A stretch of DNA of 64,000 bases, from positions 1 to 64,000 of the forward strand of contig URMK01000001.1 of assembly GCA_900548905.1 (NCBI GenBank), read 5' to 3'. Both the position numbers and the translations under genes were made by a program. Under the pieces are notes generated by a model. That model searched no databases and was not told the origin of the DNA. It saw only the letters and a list, made by a program, of their open reading frames with translations. This stretch comes from an uncultured Lachnospiraceae bacterium. GTDB lineage: Bacteria > Bacillota > Clostridia > Lachnospirales > Lachnospiraceae. Below are positions 42,889 through 51,596 of this stretch, piece by piece (position 1 is the stretch's first letter; each line of letters starts with the position of its first letter).

Positions 42889-43454
42889 TAATAGGAATCA
42901 GCGGCGCTTCCGGTATGCCTCTTGCATGGGAACTGCTTCGGCAGCTGCGAGTACGCCGGGATCAGGCAGAAACCCATTTGATATATACCGAAGGAGCTGC
43001 GCGGACCTTGCTTCAGGAGACAGGACAGACGCCGCAGGCGTTGGAAAAAATGGCGGATTATGTCTATGATAACCAGAATATCGGAGCGGCTCCCGCCAGC
43101 GGGAGCTTTCGGACGGACGGCATGATCGTAGTTCCCTGCAGCATGAAAACAGCGGCAGGAATTGCATCCGGCTACAGCGATAACCTGCTTCTCAGGGCTG
43201 CGGATGTGACGCTGAAGGAGCGCAGAAGGCTGGTCCTTGTGGCCCGGGAATGCCCGTTAAGCACCATCCATCTGCGGAATCTGTATGAACTCAGCCGGTA
43301 TGGAGCGGTGATCCTGCCCCCGGTCCTGAGTTTTTACAACCATCCGGATTCCCTGGACTGCTGCATAAGGCATATCACGGGAAAAATTCTGGATATGTTC
43401 GGCTTGGAGGGAGAAGGCTACCGCAGATGGGAGGGGATGGATGAGAACCTTTGA
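42870..43454 (+). CDS. lpdB: UbiX-type flavin prenyltransferase (LpdB-like)
   Basis: A 194-residue flavin prenyltransferase that makes the prenylated FMN cofactor for the UbiD-type enzyme. The start IIGISGASGMPLAWELL and later VVPCSMKTAAGIASGYSDN are characteristic. It begins at GTG 42870 behind GGAGGTGG and overlaps the decarboxylase gene by 19 bases, so the two are coupled. It corresponds in position and size to LpdB of L. plantarum. Confidence 0.87.
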   Translation: MDKKRLIIGISGASGMPLAWELLRQLRVRRDQAETHLIYTEGAARTLLQETGQTPQALEKMADYVYDNQNIGAAPASGSFRTDGMIVVPCSMKTAAGIASGYSDNLLLRAADVTLKERRRLVLVARECPLSTIHLRNLYELSRYGAVILPPVLSFYNHPDSLDCCIRHITGKILDMFGLEGEGYRRWEGMDENL

Positions 43455-43785
43455 AAGGAAAGCAGATTGGGGAAACAAGACCATAACAGCCTCTGTTCTG
43501 GTACTGGATAACGGAATACGGGTGGATCTTTACGGGGGTGATCTTTCCCATATCGGAGCGGTCAGTGCTGTTTCCTGTGAAAAAGAACTGGAAACAGTGG
43601 TATTTCCCGGACACCGGGAAGCCGTGTTGACTGAAAGCTGGGCGGAGGCCATAAACAGGCAGACCGGTCTGCCTGTGGTGGTAACGGCAGGAATTCATTA
43701 TGATGGGGTAAACGGAGCCGATATTGCGGAAATCATGGAAATTATGGAAGATATGTTGAAGGACGTTTTGAAGAGAATTTCATAA
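43441..43785 (+). CDS. lpdD: LpdD-like prenylated-flavin chaperone
   Basis: A 114-residue protein like LpdD of the gallate-decarboxylase operon. It contains GAVSAVSCEKELETVVFPGH and TAGIHYDGVNGADI. LpdD-like proteins are grouped as prenylated-flavin chaperones, thought to help load cofactor into the decarboxylase. It overlaps the UbiX-like gene by 14 bases. A small LpdD beside UbiD and UbiX genes is strong contextual support. Confidence 0.75.
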   Translation: MRTFERKADWGNKTITASVLVLDNGIRVDLYGGDLSHIGAVSAVSCEKELETVVFPGHREAVLTESWAEAINRQTGLPVVVTAGIHYDGVNGADIAEIMEIMEDMLKDVLKRIS

Positions 43786-43812
43786 ATACAAGGGAAAAAC
43801 GAAAAAATACGG

Positions 43813-43862
43813 AAAAGCTGCCGCATGGGTGAGGAAAAATTATCTGCATGTGACAGCTTTTA
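43813..43862 (+). terminator. Probable terminator of the tannase operon
   Basis: AAAAGCTGCCGCATG pairs with CATGTGACAGCTTTT with two weak pairs, in an AT-rich stretch just after the LpdD gene. Confidence 0.65.
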
Positions 43863-43888
43863 CTGTATACATTGATTTTTACTACTTA

Positions 43889-43917
43889 TTGTTTTATCCT
43901 GAAAAAGCTTGTATGAT
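43889..43917 (+). promoter_or_regulatory. Promoter of the ABC exporter operon
   Basis: -35 TTGTTT (43889-43894) and -10 TATGAT (43912-43917) are 17 bases apart. The ATG at 43909 falls in the promoter, so translation must begin later (GTG 43975). Confidence 0.65.
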
Positions 43918-43974
43918 AGAAAAAACAAGAATTTTACAACGATAGGAAAAAATGGGAAATACCGGAGGAAAAGT

Positions 43975-45798
43975 GTGAGGACAAAAAAACAAAAAGATGA
44001 GTATTCACTTTGGAATAATTTTATTTATTTGCTTAAAGGGATATGGAAAAGCGACAGGAAACTCATGGTCTTTATGATTCTGGAATCCCTGTGTATGGTA
44101 ATAACCCCTTATATAGCAATGTATCTGCCGAAGATTGGTGTGGATCTTGTGGTACAGCACTCATCCGTCAAAAAGGCTCTGTTTGTGTTGGGCATCATAA
44201 CCTGTATTATAGCGGTATCCCAGACGATGGGAAACATGGCGGCCAGAGGGAAGACAAGGTTGTTGGATCGTCTGCGCAGTTATTACAGAATTCAGCTGTT
44301 TGGAAAAACACTGGATTGCGATTATGAACATGTGGAAAGTGCCCGCTGGCAGGAGCAGTACAGTCAGGCAAAACTGATGAGTGTGGATTGGGGTCCCTGG
44401 TCTGCGACAACACTGATGTCAGAAGGAGCCATAAAAGTATGTGGAGCGGTGATTAGTTTTATCCTGTATGGAAGTATAATTGCATCTTTAAGCCCCTGGA
44501 TGCTGCTTTTCATTATTCTTCTGTCAGTTCTGAATTTCGGCGCTTTACGTAAGGCGCAAAAGCATGAGGTGAAAACGCTCGCCAGCCGCAGCATTCTGCA
44601 GCGGAGCAGGGGATATATGAAGGATTATGCCTCTGATGTTACTTTTGGAAAAGATTTACGGTTATATGAAATGGGCGATTGGATCAGAGCTTGCTTTCGT
44701 AATTACAATGAAGCCCATTTCCGCCTGAGACAGGATGTGCAGCGTTATTATTATTTTGCGGCGCTGGTGGAGGCAGTGAGTTTGTTTTTCAGAGACGGGG
44801 CGGCTTATCTGTACTTTTTATGGCAGGCGGCTTCGGGTAATCTTACGCCTGGAGAATTTGTACTGGCATGCAGCGTGGTGGCTTCCTTTTCGGCTCTGGT
44901 CACACAGGTATCCGACAGCGTGGGGCAGATGGTCCAGGCGGTACCTCCGTTAAACAGGATGAGAAGTTACCTGGAAGCTGCAGACGAACCCGATCCGGAT
45001 CCGGCGGCCATACCGCCGGAAGAAGGAACACCGGTTTCTATTACCTTTGAGGATGTAAGTTTTACTTACGAAGGCAGATATCAGGTATTGGATCATTTTA
45101 ATCTGCAGATTGGAGAGGGAGAAAAAATAGCTCTGGTGGGAATAAACGGCGCCGGAAAAACGACTATTGTAAAGCTGCTGTGTGGTTTTTATAAGCCGGA
45201 GTCAGGAAGGATACTGATAAATAATACGGATATCAGGCATTTCAGGAAGAAGGATTTGTATCAAATGATTTCACCGGTTTTTCAGGAGGCCACGATACTG
45301 CCCTTTACGGTAGCACAGAATGTGTCACTTAATGAAAAAGAGATGGACATGGAGCGGATCAGGGAATGTCTGACAAAAACAGGGCTGTGGGAAGACATCA
45401 ACCGGCTGCCGGAAAAAATGGAAACGATGATGATGAATCTGGAGGATGGAGGCGGAGTGTGCCTGTCAGGAGGGCAGCAGCAGAAGCTTCTGATGGCCAG
45501 GGCATTATATAAGGATGCGATGTTGCTGTTTTTTGACGAACCCACAGCCGCACTTGATCCCATTGCTGAAAGTGAGACTTATGAGTTGTTTCACAGCCTG
45601 GCAGGAAAGAAAACAGCAATTTATATTTCCCATAGGCTTGCCAGCACCCGTTTTTGTGATCGCGTGGTTTTGCTGGAAAAAGGCAGGGTAACAGCGAGCG
45701 GAAGTCATGAAGAACTTTTGGCTGGCTGTGTGGAATACGCCAAAATGTATCGCGTTCAGAGTCATTATTATAAGAAAGATGCGGAGGTGAATGCATGA
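43975..45798 (+). CDS. ABC exporter, subunit 1 (fused membrane and ATPase domains)
   Basis: A 607-residue half-transporter. The N-terminal about 330 residues hold the membrane-spanning helices. The C-terminal ATPase has Walker A GINGAGKTT, signature LSGGQQQKLL and Walker B LLFFDEPTAALDP. GTG 43975 is used, behind CGGAGGAAAA. It forms a heterodimer with the product of the overlapping gene at 45795. Such pairs export drugs, peptides or lipids; nothing here names the cargo. Confidence 0.88.
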   Translation: MRTKKQKDEYSLWNNFIYLLKGIWKSDRKLMVFMILESLCMVITPYIAMYLPKIGVDLVVQHSSVKKALFVLGIITCIIAVSQTMGNMAARGKTRLLDRLRSYYRIQLFGKTLDCDYEHVESARWQEQYSQAKLMSVDWGPWSATTLMSEGAIKVCGAVISFILYGSIIASLSPWMLLFIILLSVLNFGALRKAQKHEVKTLASRSILQRSRGYMKDYASDVTFGKDLRLYEMGDWIRACFRNYNEAHFRLRQDVQRYYYFAALVEAVSLFFRDGAAYLYFLWQAASGNLTPGEFVLACSVVASFSALVTQVSDSVGQMVQAVPPLNRMRSYLEAADEPDPDPAAIPPEEGTPVSITFEDVSFTYEGRYQVLDHFNLQIGEGEKIALVGINGAGKTTIVKLLCGFYKPESGRILINNTDIRHFRKKDLYQMISPVFQEATILPFTVAQNVSLNEKEMDMERIRECLTKTGLWEDINRLPEKMETMMMNLEDGGGVCLSGGQQQKLLMARALYKDAMLLFFDEPTAALDPIAESETYELFHSLAGKKTAIYISHRLASTRFCDRVVLLEKGRVTASGSHEELLAGCVEYAKMYRVQSHYYKKDAEVNA

Positions 45799-47636
45799 GA
45801 AAGAGAGCGGATATGCTTCATCTTTTACGATGTCTCCGGGAGATTCAAAAGTGTGAGCCGTGGGCATTGCCAATGGCTTTCGTTCTGGCTCTGATGGAGG
45901 CGTTGATCCCATTGGGAGCACCTGTCCTTTCAGCAATATTTGTAGATGGCCTGGAACAGGGAGCTTCTTTTAAAAAACTGGCGTTAGCAGCGGTTGTCGG
46001 AGTTGTGATATTATTTATCATGAATGTTGTGAGGGGAAAAATGTTCCGCTGCGGCCTGCCCCATTCGGAATATTGTAATGATCTGATGGAATGGAAGTTT
46101 AACGACAAAAGCATGGATATGGATTATGCCCGGCTTGACAGCGCAGAGACAGCCGGACTGCGGGCAAGAATTCAGAATGACTACGACTGGGGCTGCGGCG
46201 CTTACTATATGATTCCGCAGTTCCAACGCTGCTGTGCCGGTGTTATCGGGATCATGGCCTCGGCCGCATTTCTGATTTTGGTTCTCTTTCAGGGCAGTTT
46301 TGGGAGAGATTGGTCAACGCTTCTGTTTTTCGGCTATGTATTTGCAGTTACCTTCTTTTCTGCTTCTGTCGAAAAAAGAACCTTTCAGGAAGAAGAAACG
46401 CTGAAAAGACAGTTTGATAAAACCAGCAGCAGGGCGAATTATCTGATGCGCGGAGGAATTACCTACAGGGAAGGTAAGGATATTCGTATATACAATGCCC
46501 AGCCGTTGATTAAAAGCGCTCTGCGTGAAGAAGAACGGGACAGGATGGTGGAAGGAGAGAGCAGTCTGGAGCAGCGGGCAGGCGCGCTGGACGGTGCGGC
46601 ATCTGGCATCCTCATGGGAGGGGCTTATGTGTTTGTGGTTCTGCGTTCACTGCAGGGGGGTCTTTCAGCAGGGGCAGTGGTTCTTTTTGCTTCCAGTATA
46701 TACCGTTTCTCCGAAAGTCTGAAAATACTCGCTAAAAGCCGTAGTGAAATCCTGATGAATGCAAGACGCATGGAGAGTACCTTTGCTTATCTTGATCTTC
46801 CCGGCCTGCTGGAGGGCGGATGCCTTCCCGCAGGTATGGAAGCGGGAAAAGGTGAGATTGAGTTCCGGGATGTATCCTTTACCTATCCCGGAGCAGGAAA
46901 ACCCGCATTGTCCCATGTGTCCTTCCGCCTTCATCCTGGCGAAAAAACGGCAGTGGTAGGAATGAACGGCAGCGGAAAGACCACACTGGTAAAGCTGCTC
47001 TGCCGCCTGTACGATCCATCCGAAGGAAGCATCCTGCTGAATGGGACGGACATCAGGGAATATGAATATGAGGAATATATGCGGCTGTTTTCGGTAGTGT
47101 TTCAGGATTTCAAACTTCTGGCTCAGCCTTTGGGAGAAAATGTAGCTGCGGCACAGGAATATCAGCAGGAGAGGGTATGGGAATGCCTTAAGAAAGCAGG
47201 ATTTGCCGCCCGCCTGGAGCGGATGAAGAAGGGACTTGCCACCAGTCTGTACCGGGATTTGGATGAAGAGGGTGTGGAGGTATCAGGTGGTGAAGCACAG
47301 AAGATTGCATTAGCCAGAGCGTTGTATAAAGATGCGCCGATAGTGGTTCTGGATGAACCTACTGCTGCTCTGGATCCTATATCAGAGCATGAAATATACA
47401 GCGGTTTCCATAGGCTGATTGGTGATAAAACCGCGGTTTTTATATCCCATCGCCTTTCTTCCTGCCGTTTTTGCGACTACATACTGGTTTTTCATGAAGG
47501 AGAACTTGTGCAGCGTGGAAATCATGAGGAACTACTGAAAGAGGATAAGGGTAAATATGCTGTCATGTGGCAGGCACAGGCCAGGTACTATGAGGAAGAC
47601 GGACCGGACAGAAGTGCAGCGAACGGGGAAGCATAA
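45795..47636 (+). CDS. ABC exporter, subunit 2
   Basis: A 613-residue partner half-transporter overlapping the first by 4 bases (ATGA). Membrane domain about 1-330, ATPase with Walker A GMNGSGKTT, signature VSGGEAQKIALA and Walker B IVVLDEPTAALDP. Both ATP sites look complete, so strong asymmetry is not obvious. No peptide precursor gene, maturation enzyme or regulator is adjacent. Confidence 0.88.
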   Translation: MRKRADMLHLLRCLREIQKCEPWALPMAFVLALMEALIPLGAPVLSAIFVDGLEQGASFKKLALAAVVGVVILFIMNVVRGKMFRCGLPHSEYCNDLMEWKFNDKSMDMDYARLDSAETAGLRARIQNDYDWGCGAYYMIPQFQRCCAGVIGIMASAAFLILVLFQGSFGRDWSTLLFFGYVFAVTFFSASVEKRTFQEEETLKRQFDKTSSRANYLMRGGITYREGKDIRIYNAQPLIKSALREEERDRMVEGESSLEQRAGALDGAASGILMGGAYVFVVLRSLQGGLSAGAVVLFASSIYRFSESLKILAKSRSEILMNARRMESTFAYLDLPGLLEGGCLPAGMEAGKGEIEFRDVSFTYPGAGKPALSHVSFRLHPGEKTAVVGMNGSGKTTLVKLLCRLYDPSEGSILLNGTDIREYEYEEYMRLFSVVFQDFKLLAQPLGENVAAAQEYQQERVWECLKKAGFAARLERMKKGLATSLYRDLDEEGVEVSGGEAQKIALARALYKDAPIVVLDEPTAALDPISEHEIYSGFHRLIGDKTAVFISHRLSSCRFCDYILVFHEGELVQRGNHEELLKEDKGKYAVMWQAQARYYEEDGPDRSAANGEA

Positions 47637-47700
47637 AGATAACACTTCAGACAAGATTGAACTGTTATGTATGTTTTCTATCAAAAGGTAAAATAAACGA

Positions 47701-47729
47701 TTGCCTCTGGCCTGTTTCCGTAATATAAT
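47701..47729 (+). promoter_or_regulatory. Promoter of the cobalamin operon
   Basis: -35 TTGCCT (47701-47706) and consensus -10 TATAAT (47724-47729), 17 bases apart, about 25 bases before the riboswitch. Confidence 0.82.
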
Positions 47730-47754
47730 CGAGAAAGAAAATTTTATAAAAAAT

Positions 47755-47912
47755 GAAGAGGTGCCTGCCGGCCAAACCGCGCAGGATAATAGGGAAAAGG
47801 GTGCAAAGCCCTTGCGGTCCCGCCGCTGTAACGGAGGAGTCGTATCAGAGAATGCCACTGGGAAACCGGGAAGGACGGATACGATGAGGATACCGGAGCC
47901 AGAAGACCTGCC
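47755..47912 (+). ncRNA. Adenosylcobalamin (B12) riboswitch
   Basis: The RNA has the family's conserved pieces in order: GAGGTGCCTGCC at the 5' end, GGGAAAAGGGTGCAAAGCCC, CGGTCCCGCCGCTGTAACGG, the B12-box-like ATGCCACTGGGAAACCGGG, and the closing GGAGCCAGAAGACCTGCC. It lies between the promoter and the CbiK-CbiL gene, so high cobalamin should shut the operon down. The ligand is assumed from the family. An open frame spanning it (47701-48177) is not a gene. Confidence 0.95.
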
Positions 47913-48121
47913 TTTCATGATGGGGAACATGGGAAGAGTGCTCCCCGCATCGGTTACGAGCGATGGCCGGGTGCGAAAAGCGGTCCTTTTCCAGGGGAAG
48001 ATGACAGATCTGTTTTTTAAACCGGCTTTCGTATGCGTTATGCTGCGGGAGGCGGTATTTTTTTATGCAGGCACAAAAGGCCGTGAACAGCAACGGTTCC
48101 GGGACATGAAAAGGAGAAAGC
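47913..48121 (+). promoter_or_regulatory. Expression platform between the B12 riboswitch and the first cbi gene
   Basis: About 209 bases without a gene. GGGGAACA followed by TGCTCCCC could form a hairpin. Further on, a GC-rich stretch followed by TATTTTTTT could act as a terminator. The ribosome site AAAAGGAGAAAGC precedes ATG 48122. Whether control is by termination or ribosome-site masking cannot be told by eye. Confidence 0.4.
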
Positions 48122-49588
48122 ATGAAACAGAAGAAAAAAACAGGGATATTGGCAGTCAGTTTCGGAACGAGCTATGAGGATTCCTGCCTGCATACCATAG
48201 GGGCGCTGGAGGAGGATTTTACGAGAGTGTTTCCTCATATGCCGGTAAAAAGGGCATTTACCAGCACAATTATCATGCGTATATGGAAGGAAAGAGGGGT
48301 GGAGATCCCCGATACCATGCAGGCGCTCGCGCAAATGGCAGAGGAAGGAATCGAGGAGGTTCTTATTCAGCCAACCCATCTTTTGGCCGGGGAGGAATAC
48401 GAAAAGCTCTGTGCCCAGGCGGAAGGGTTCCGGGGACGGTTCAGACGGATGGAAATCGGTGTGCCGCTGCTTAACGATGAGGAGGATCTGCAAAGTGTTG
48501 CCGCTTTTTATGCCAACCATTTTCCAAGGGAAGAGGGTGAAGCCCTGGTGCTGATGGGACATGGATCCCGTCATGAAAACAACGCCGTATATGCCCGGCT
48601 TCAGGATATCTGGAACCGGATGGGCTGTACCGATGTATTCCTGGGGACTGTGGAGGCCAGCCCGGATCTGGAGGAGGTAACGACGCTGCTTCAAAAGAGC
48701 GGATACCGGAAGGTGGTAATGACGCCGCTCATGCTGGTTGCAGGGGATCATGCCCATACGGATATGGCAGGGAACGGATCGGACAGCTGGAAACACCTGC
48801 TGGAGTCACAAGGATTTCAGGTGCGGTGTGTGGTGAAGGGAATGGGGGAATATCCGGAAATTCGCAGTTTGTATACCCGTCATTTGCAAAAGCTGGAGGA
48901 AAAAAATACAGGTGTACTTTACGGTGTCAGTGTGGGTCCGGGCGATCCGGAACTGATTACACTCAAGGCGGTGCGCCTGATAAAGGAGTGCCCCGTACTT
49001 GCAGTGCCCCGTACACGGGGAGAGAATACACTCGCCCTTTCCATTGCCATGCAGACCGCCGATATCCGGGGAAAAGAAATCGTTTATACGGATTTTCCCA
49101 TGACCAGAGATAAGGAGGTCCTTGCAGGAAATTATGAGAGAATAGCAGGGCTGGTTGCGGAATATCTGGAACAGGGGAAAAACGTGGCCATGCTTACCAT
49201 CGGGGATATTTCTATTTATTCCACATTTTCCTATGTGGGGGAACGGGTGGCGCAGGCCGGTTACCCGGTAAGGATATGCGCCGGCGTTCCCTGTTTCTGT
49301 GATATTGCCGCCAAAACCGGGAAACCCCTTGTTTCCGGTTCCCAGGCCCTGATGGTGATACCCGCAGGAAAAGAGGAACTGGAACCATATATGGCCCTGG
49401 AGGGTACCAAGGTATTGATGAAAAGCGGAGGAAAGCTGGGGAAGCTGCAACAGTACCTTGCCGAAAAAGGACTGGAGGACAGGGCGCTCATCGCAGTAAA
49501 CTGCGGGCTGCCGGGAGAACATTTTCTGTCTGCGTCGCAGGAAATACCGGAGGGAAACAGTTATTTTACCACGGTTGTGGTAAGATAG
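48122..49588 (+). CDS. cbiKL: CbiK-CbiL fusion: cobaltochelatase plus C20-methyltransferase
   Basis: A 488-residue fusion of two enzymes of the anaerobic cobalamin pathway. Residues 1 to about 262 are a CbiK-type sirohydrochlorin cobaltochelatase (ILAVSFGTSYEDSC; VLMGHGSRHENN; PLMLVAGDHAHTDM with a metal-binding His). From about 265 on, a CbiL-type cobalt-factor II C20-methyltransferase starts (GVSVGPGDPELITLKAVRL, SAM-binding). They act on successive steps, cobalt insertion then methylation. Both domains look complete. Confidence 0.92.
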   Translation: MKQKKKTGILAVSFGTSYEDSCLHTIGALEEDFTRVFPHMPVKRAFTSTIIMRIWKERGVEIPDTMQALAQMAEEGIEEVLIQPTHLLAGEEYEKLCAQAEGFRGRFRRMEIGVPLLNDEEDLQSVAAFYANHFPREEGEALVLMGHGSRHENNAVYARLQDIWNRMGCTDVFLGTVEASPDLEEVTTLLQKSGYRKVVMTPLMLVAGDHAHTDMAGNGSDSWKHLLESQGFQVRCVVKGMGEYPEIRSLYTRHLQKLEEKNTGVLYGVSVGPGDPELITLKAVRLIKECPVLAVPRTRGENTLALSIAMQTADIRGKEIVYTDFPMTRDKEVLAGNYERIAGLVAEYLEQGKNVAMLTIGDISIYSTFSYVGERVAQAGYPVRICAGVPCFCDIAAKTGKPLVSGSQALMVIPAGKEELEPYMALEGTKVLMKSGGKLGKLQQYLAEKGLEDRALIAVNCGLPGEHFLSASQEIPEGNSYFTTVVVR

Positions 49589-49695
49589 ACCGCAAAAGAA
49601 CTGTTGTGAAATAACCGGCGTACTTTGCTGGCCTAAACCTTCGGCAGCGCCCTGCACAAGTTATCTTACGACAGTACCTGAGAGGAGAGACGGTT

Positions 49696-50823
49696 TTGCT
49701 GGAAAAGTATGTATATAAAAACCAGAAACGATTGCGCTACGGCTACACGACCGGATCCTGTGCCGCCGCAGCAGCGAAAGCCGCCGTACAGATGCTGCTG
49801 GGCGAAGGAAGGACGGAAGCCGTGGAATTGGACACCCCTTCCGGGCTGACGCTTATTCTGGATGTGGAGGATATCCGGGAAGAAGGGGGAAGGATCTGCT
49901 GCGCCGTCCGGAAGGACAGCGGGGATGATCCGGATGTGACCAATGGGATTCTTATTTATGCCTCCGCGGAAAAAACGGAGAACGGGATAAGGATAGACGG
50001 CGGGGAGGGCGTGGGAAGAGTTACCCGGCCAGGCCTGGATCAGCCGGTGGGAGAAGCGGCGATTAATTCAGTGCCGCGCAGGATGATAACCGAAGCCGTG
50101 GAGGCGGTTTGTTCCGCCAGGGGGTATGCGGAAGGGATTCTTGTGATCATTTCCATCCCGGAGGGTATATCTCTTGCCGGCCGGACGTTCAACCCCCGTC
50201 TGGGTATTGAAGGCGGGATATCTGTCCTGGGCACCACGGGAATCGTGGAGCCTATGAGCGAAGCGGCCCTTCTTGATACGATAGAAGTGGAAATGAAACA
50301 GGCGGCCGCCGCAGGCAGAAAAAGAATCCTTCTCACACCCGGAAACTACGGCATGGATTTTCTGCGGGATTCCCTGGAAATCGATCCGCAGAAAAGTGTA
50401 AAGTGCAGCAACTACATAGGAGAATCCCTGGATAAAGCAATTGAAATGGGATTCGAAGCCCTTCTTTTAGTGGGGCATATCGGAAAGCTGGTGAAGCTGG
50501 GAGCCGGTGTAATGAATACCCATTCCCGCTGGGCGGATGCCCGCCTGGAGACGCTGGCGGCCAGTCTGATTCTGGCCGGCGGGGATGCCGGGACCGCGGC
50601 AAAGCTGCTGGGGGCCAATACAACAGAGGATGCGCTGGATATAGTAATCAGCTGCGGCTGGCTGGAAAAGACCATGGCTGTACTCATGGAAAAAATAGCT
50701 TACCATCTGGAACACAGAGCCGGTGGAAAGCTTCAGGCCGAGGTGGTTGTATTTTCCAACCGATACGGGATTCTTGGAAAAACAAAGGGCGCGGATGCCC
50801 TTTTAGAACAAATAGGAGAATAG
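49696..50823 (+). CDS. cbiD: CbiD, cobalt-precorrin-5B C1-methyltransferase
   Basis: A 375-residue CbiD. The N-terminal RYGYTTGSCAAAAAKAAV is diagnostic, and LLTPGNYGMDF and LLVGHIGKLVKLGAG are typical SAM-enzyme segments. It methylates C1 during ring contraction in the anaerobic pathway. It begins at TTG 49696, behind GAGAGGAGAG. A 107-base gap with no clear feature separates it from the CbiK-CbiL gene. Confidence 0.93.
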   Translation: MLEKYVYKNQKRLRYGYTTGSCAAAAAKAAVQMLLGEGRTEAVELDTPSGLTLILDVEDIREEGGRICCAVRKDSGDDPDVTNGILIYASAEKTENGIRIDGGEGVGRVTRPGLDQPVGEAAINSVPRRMITEAVEAVCSARGYAEGILVIISIPEGISLAGRTFNPRLGIEGGISVLGTTGIVEPMSEAALLDTIEVEMKQAAAAGRKRILLTPGNYGMDFLRDSLEIDPQKSVKCSNYIGESLDKAIEMGFEALLLVGHIGKLVKLGAGVMNTHSRWADARLETLAASLILAGGDAGTAAKLLGANTTEDALDIVISCGWLEKTMAVLMEKIAYHLEHRAGGKLQAEVVVFSNRYGILGKTKGADALLEQIGE

Positions 50824-50825
50824 AC

Positions 50826-51596
50826 ATGGTTCATTTTGTAGGAGCAGGACCGGGAGCGCCGGATCTGATTACGGTCAGAGGGCTGGAACTTCTGAAACAG
50901 GCGGATATCATTATTTATGCAGGTTCTCTGGTAAACAAAGAGCTGCTTGCATCGGCTTCGTCCCATTGCCGGATATACAACAGCGCGCTGATGACGCTGG
51001 AAGAGGTGATAGACGTGATGGTGCAGGGAGAAACGGATAAGAAAAAAACAGTCCGTCTCCATACAGGGGATCCCTGTCTGTATGGGGCGATCCGGGAACA
51101 GATGGATCGGCTGGAGGAGAGGGGGATTTCTTATGAGGTATGTCCCGGTGTCAGCAGCTTTTGCGGTGCGGCGGCATCCCTGCAGGCGGAATATACCCTG
51201 CCCGGGGTTTCCCAGACCGTAATTATTACCAGGATGGAAGGAAGGACACCCGTGCCGGAAAACGAACAGCTTAAGGATCTGGCGGCGCATAAGAGCACGC
51301 TGGTTCTGTTCCTGAGCACGGGCCTTCTGCCCCAGGTGCGGGAAGAACTGCTGGCAGGAGGCCTGGATCCGGATACTCCCTGCGCCGTCTGTTATAAAGT
51401 CACCTGGGAGGATGAAAAAATCATCCGGGGGACGCTGGAGGAACTTCCCGGACTGGCAGAGCGTGCCGGAATCCGTAAAACAGCCTTGATCGTTGTCGGG
51501 AAGGTGCTGGGGAACGACTATGAATTGTCCAGGCTGTATGCGGCTGATTTTACGACGGAATTCCGCCGGGGAAGAGAGGATGGAAATCAAAGATGA
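50826..51596 (+). CDS. cbiF: CbiF, cobalt-precorrin-4 C11-methyltransferase
   Basis: A 256-residue SAM-dependent methyltransferase (HFVGAGPGAPDLITVRGLELL; LHTGDPCLYGA; YEVCPGVSSF). It adds the C11 methyl group. It starts 2 bases after the cbiD stop and overlaps cbiG by 4 bases. Confidence 0.93.
   Translation: MVHFVGAGPGAPDLITVRGLELLKQADIIIYAGSLVNKELLASASSHCRIYNSALMTLEEVIDVMVQGETDKKKTVRLHTGDPCLYGAIREQMDRLEERGISYEVCPGVSSFCGAAASLQAEYTLPGVSQTVIITRMEGRTPVPENEQLKDLAAHKSTLVLFLSTGLLPQVREELLAGGLDPDTPCAVCYKVTWEDEKIIRGTLEELPGLAERAGIRKTALIVVGKVLGNDYELSRLYAADFTTEFRRGREDGNQR

Noticed and set aside
43909..43974. ATG 43909 as start of the first exporter subunit
   Set aside because: It overlaps the -10 box of a good promoter and lacks a ribosome site; GTG 43975 follows CGGAGG.
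43975..47636. Lantibiotic biosynthesis cluster around the ABC exporter
   Set aside because: There is no precursor peptide, LanM/LanBC enzyme or peptidase domain near the exporter genes.
47701..48177. Open frame of 158 codons between the exporter and cbi genes
   Set aside because: It covers the promoter and the B12 riboswitch. The conserved RNA explains the sequence and the peptide resembles nothing.
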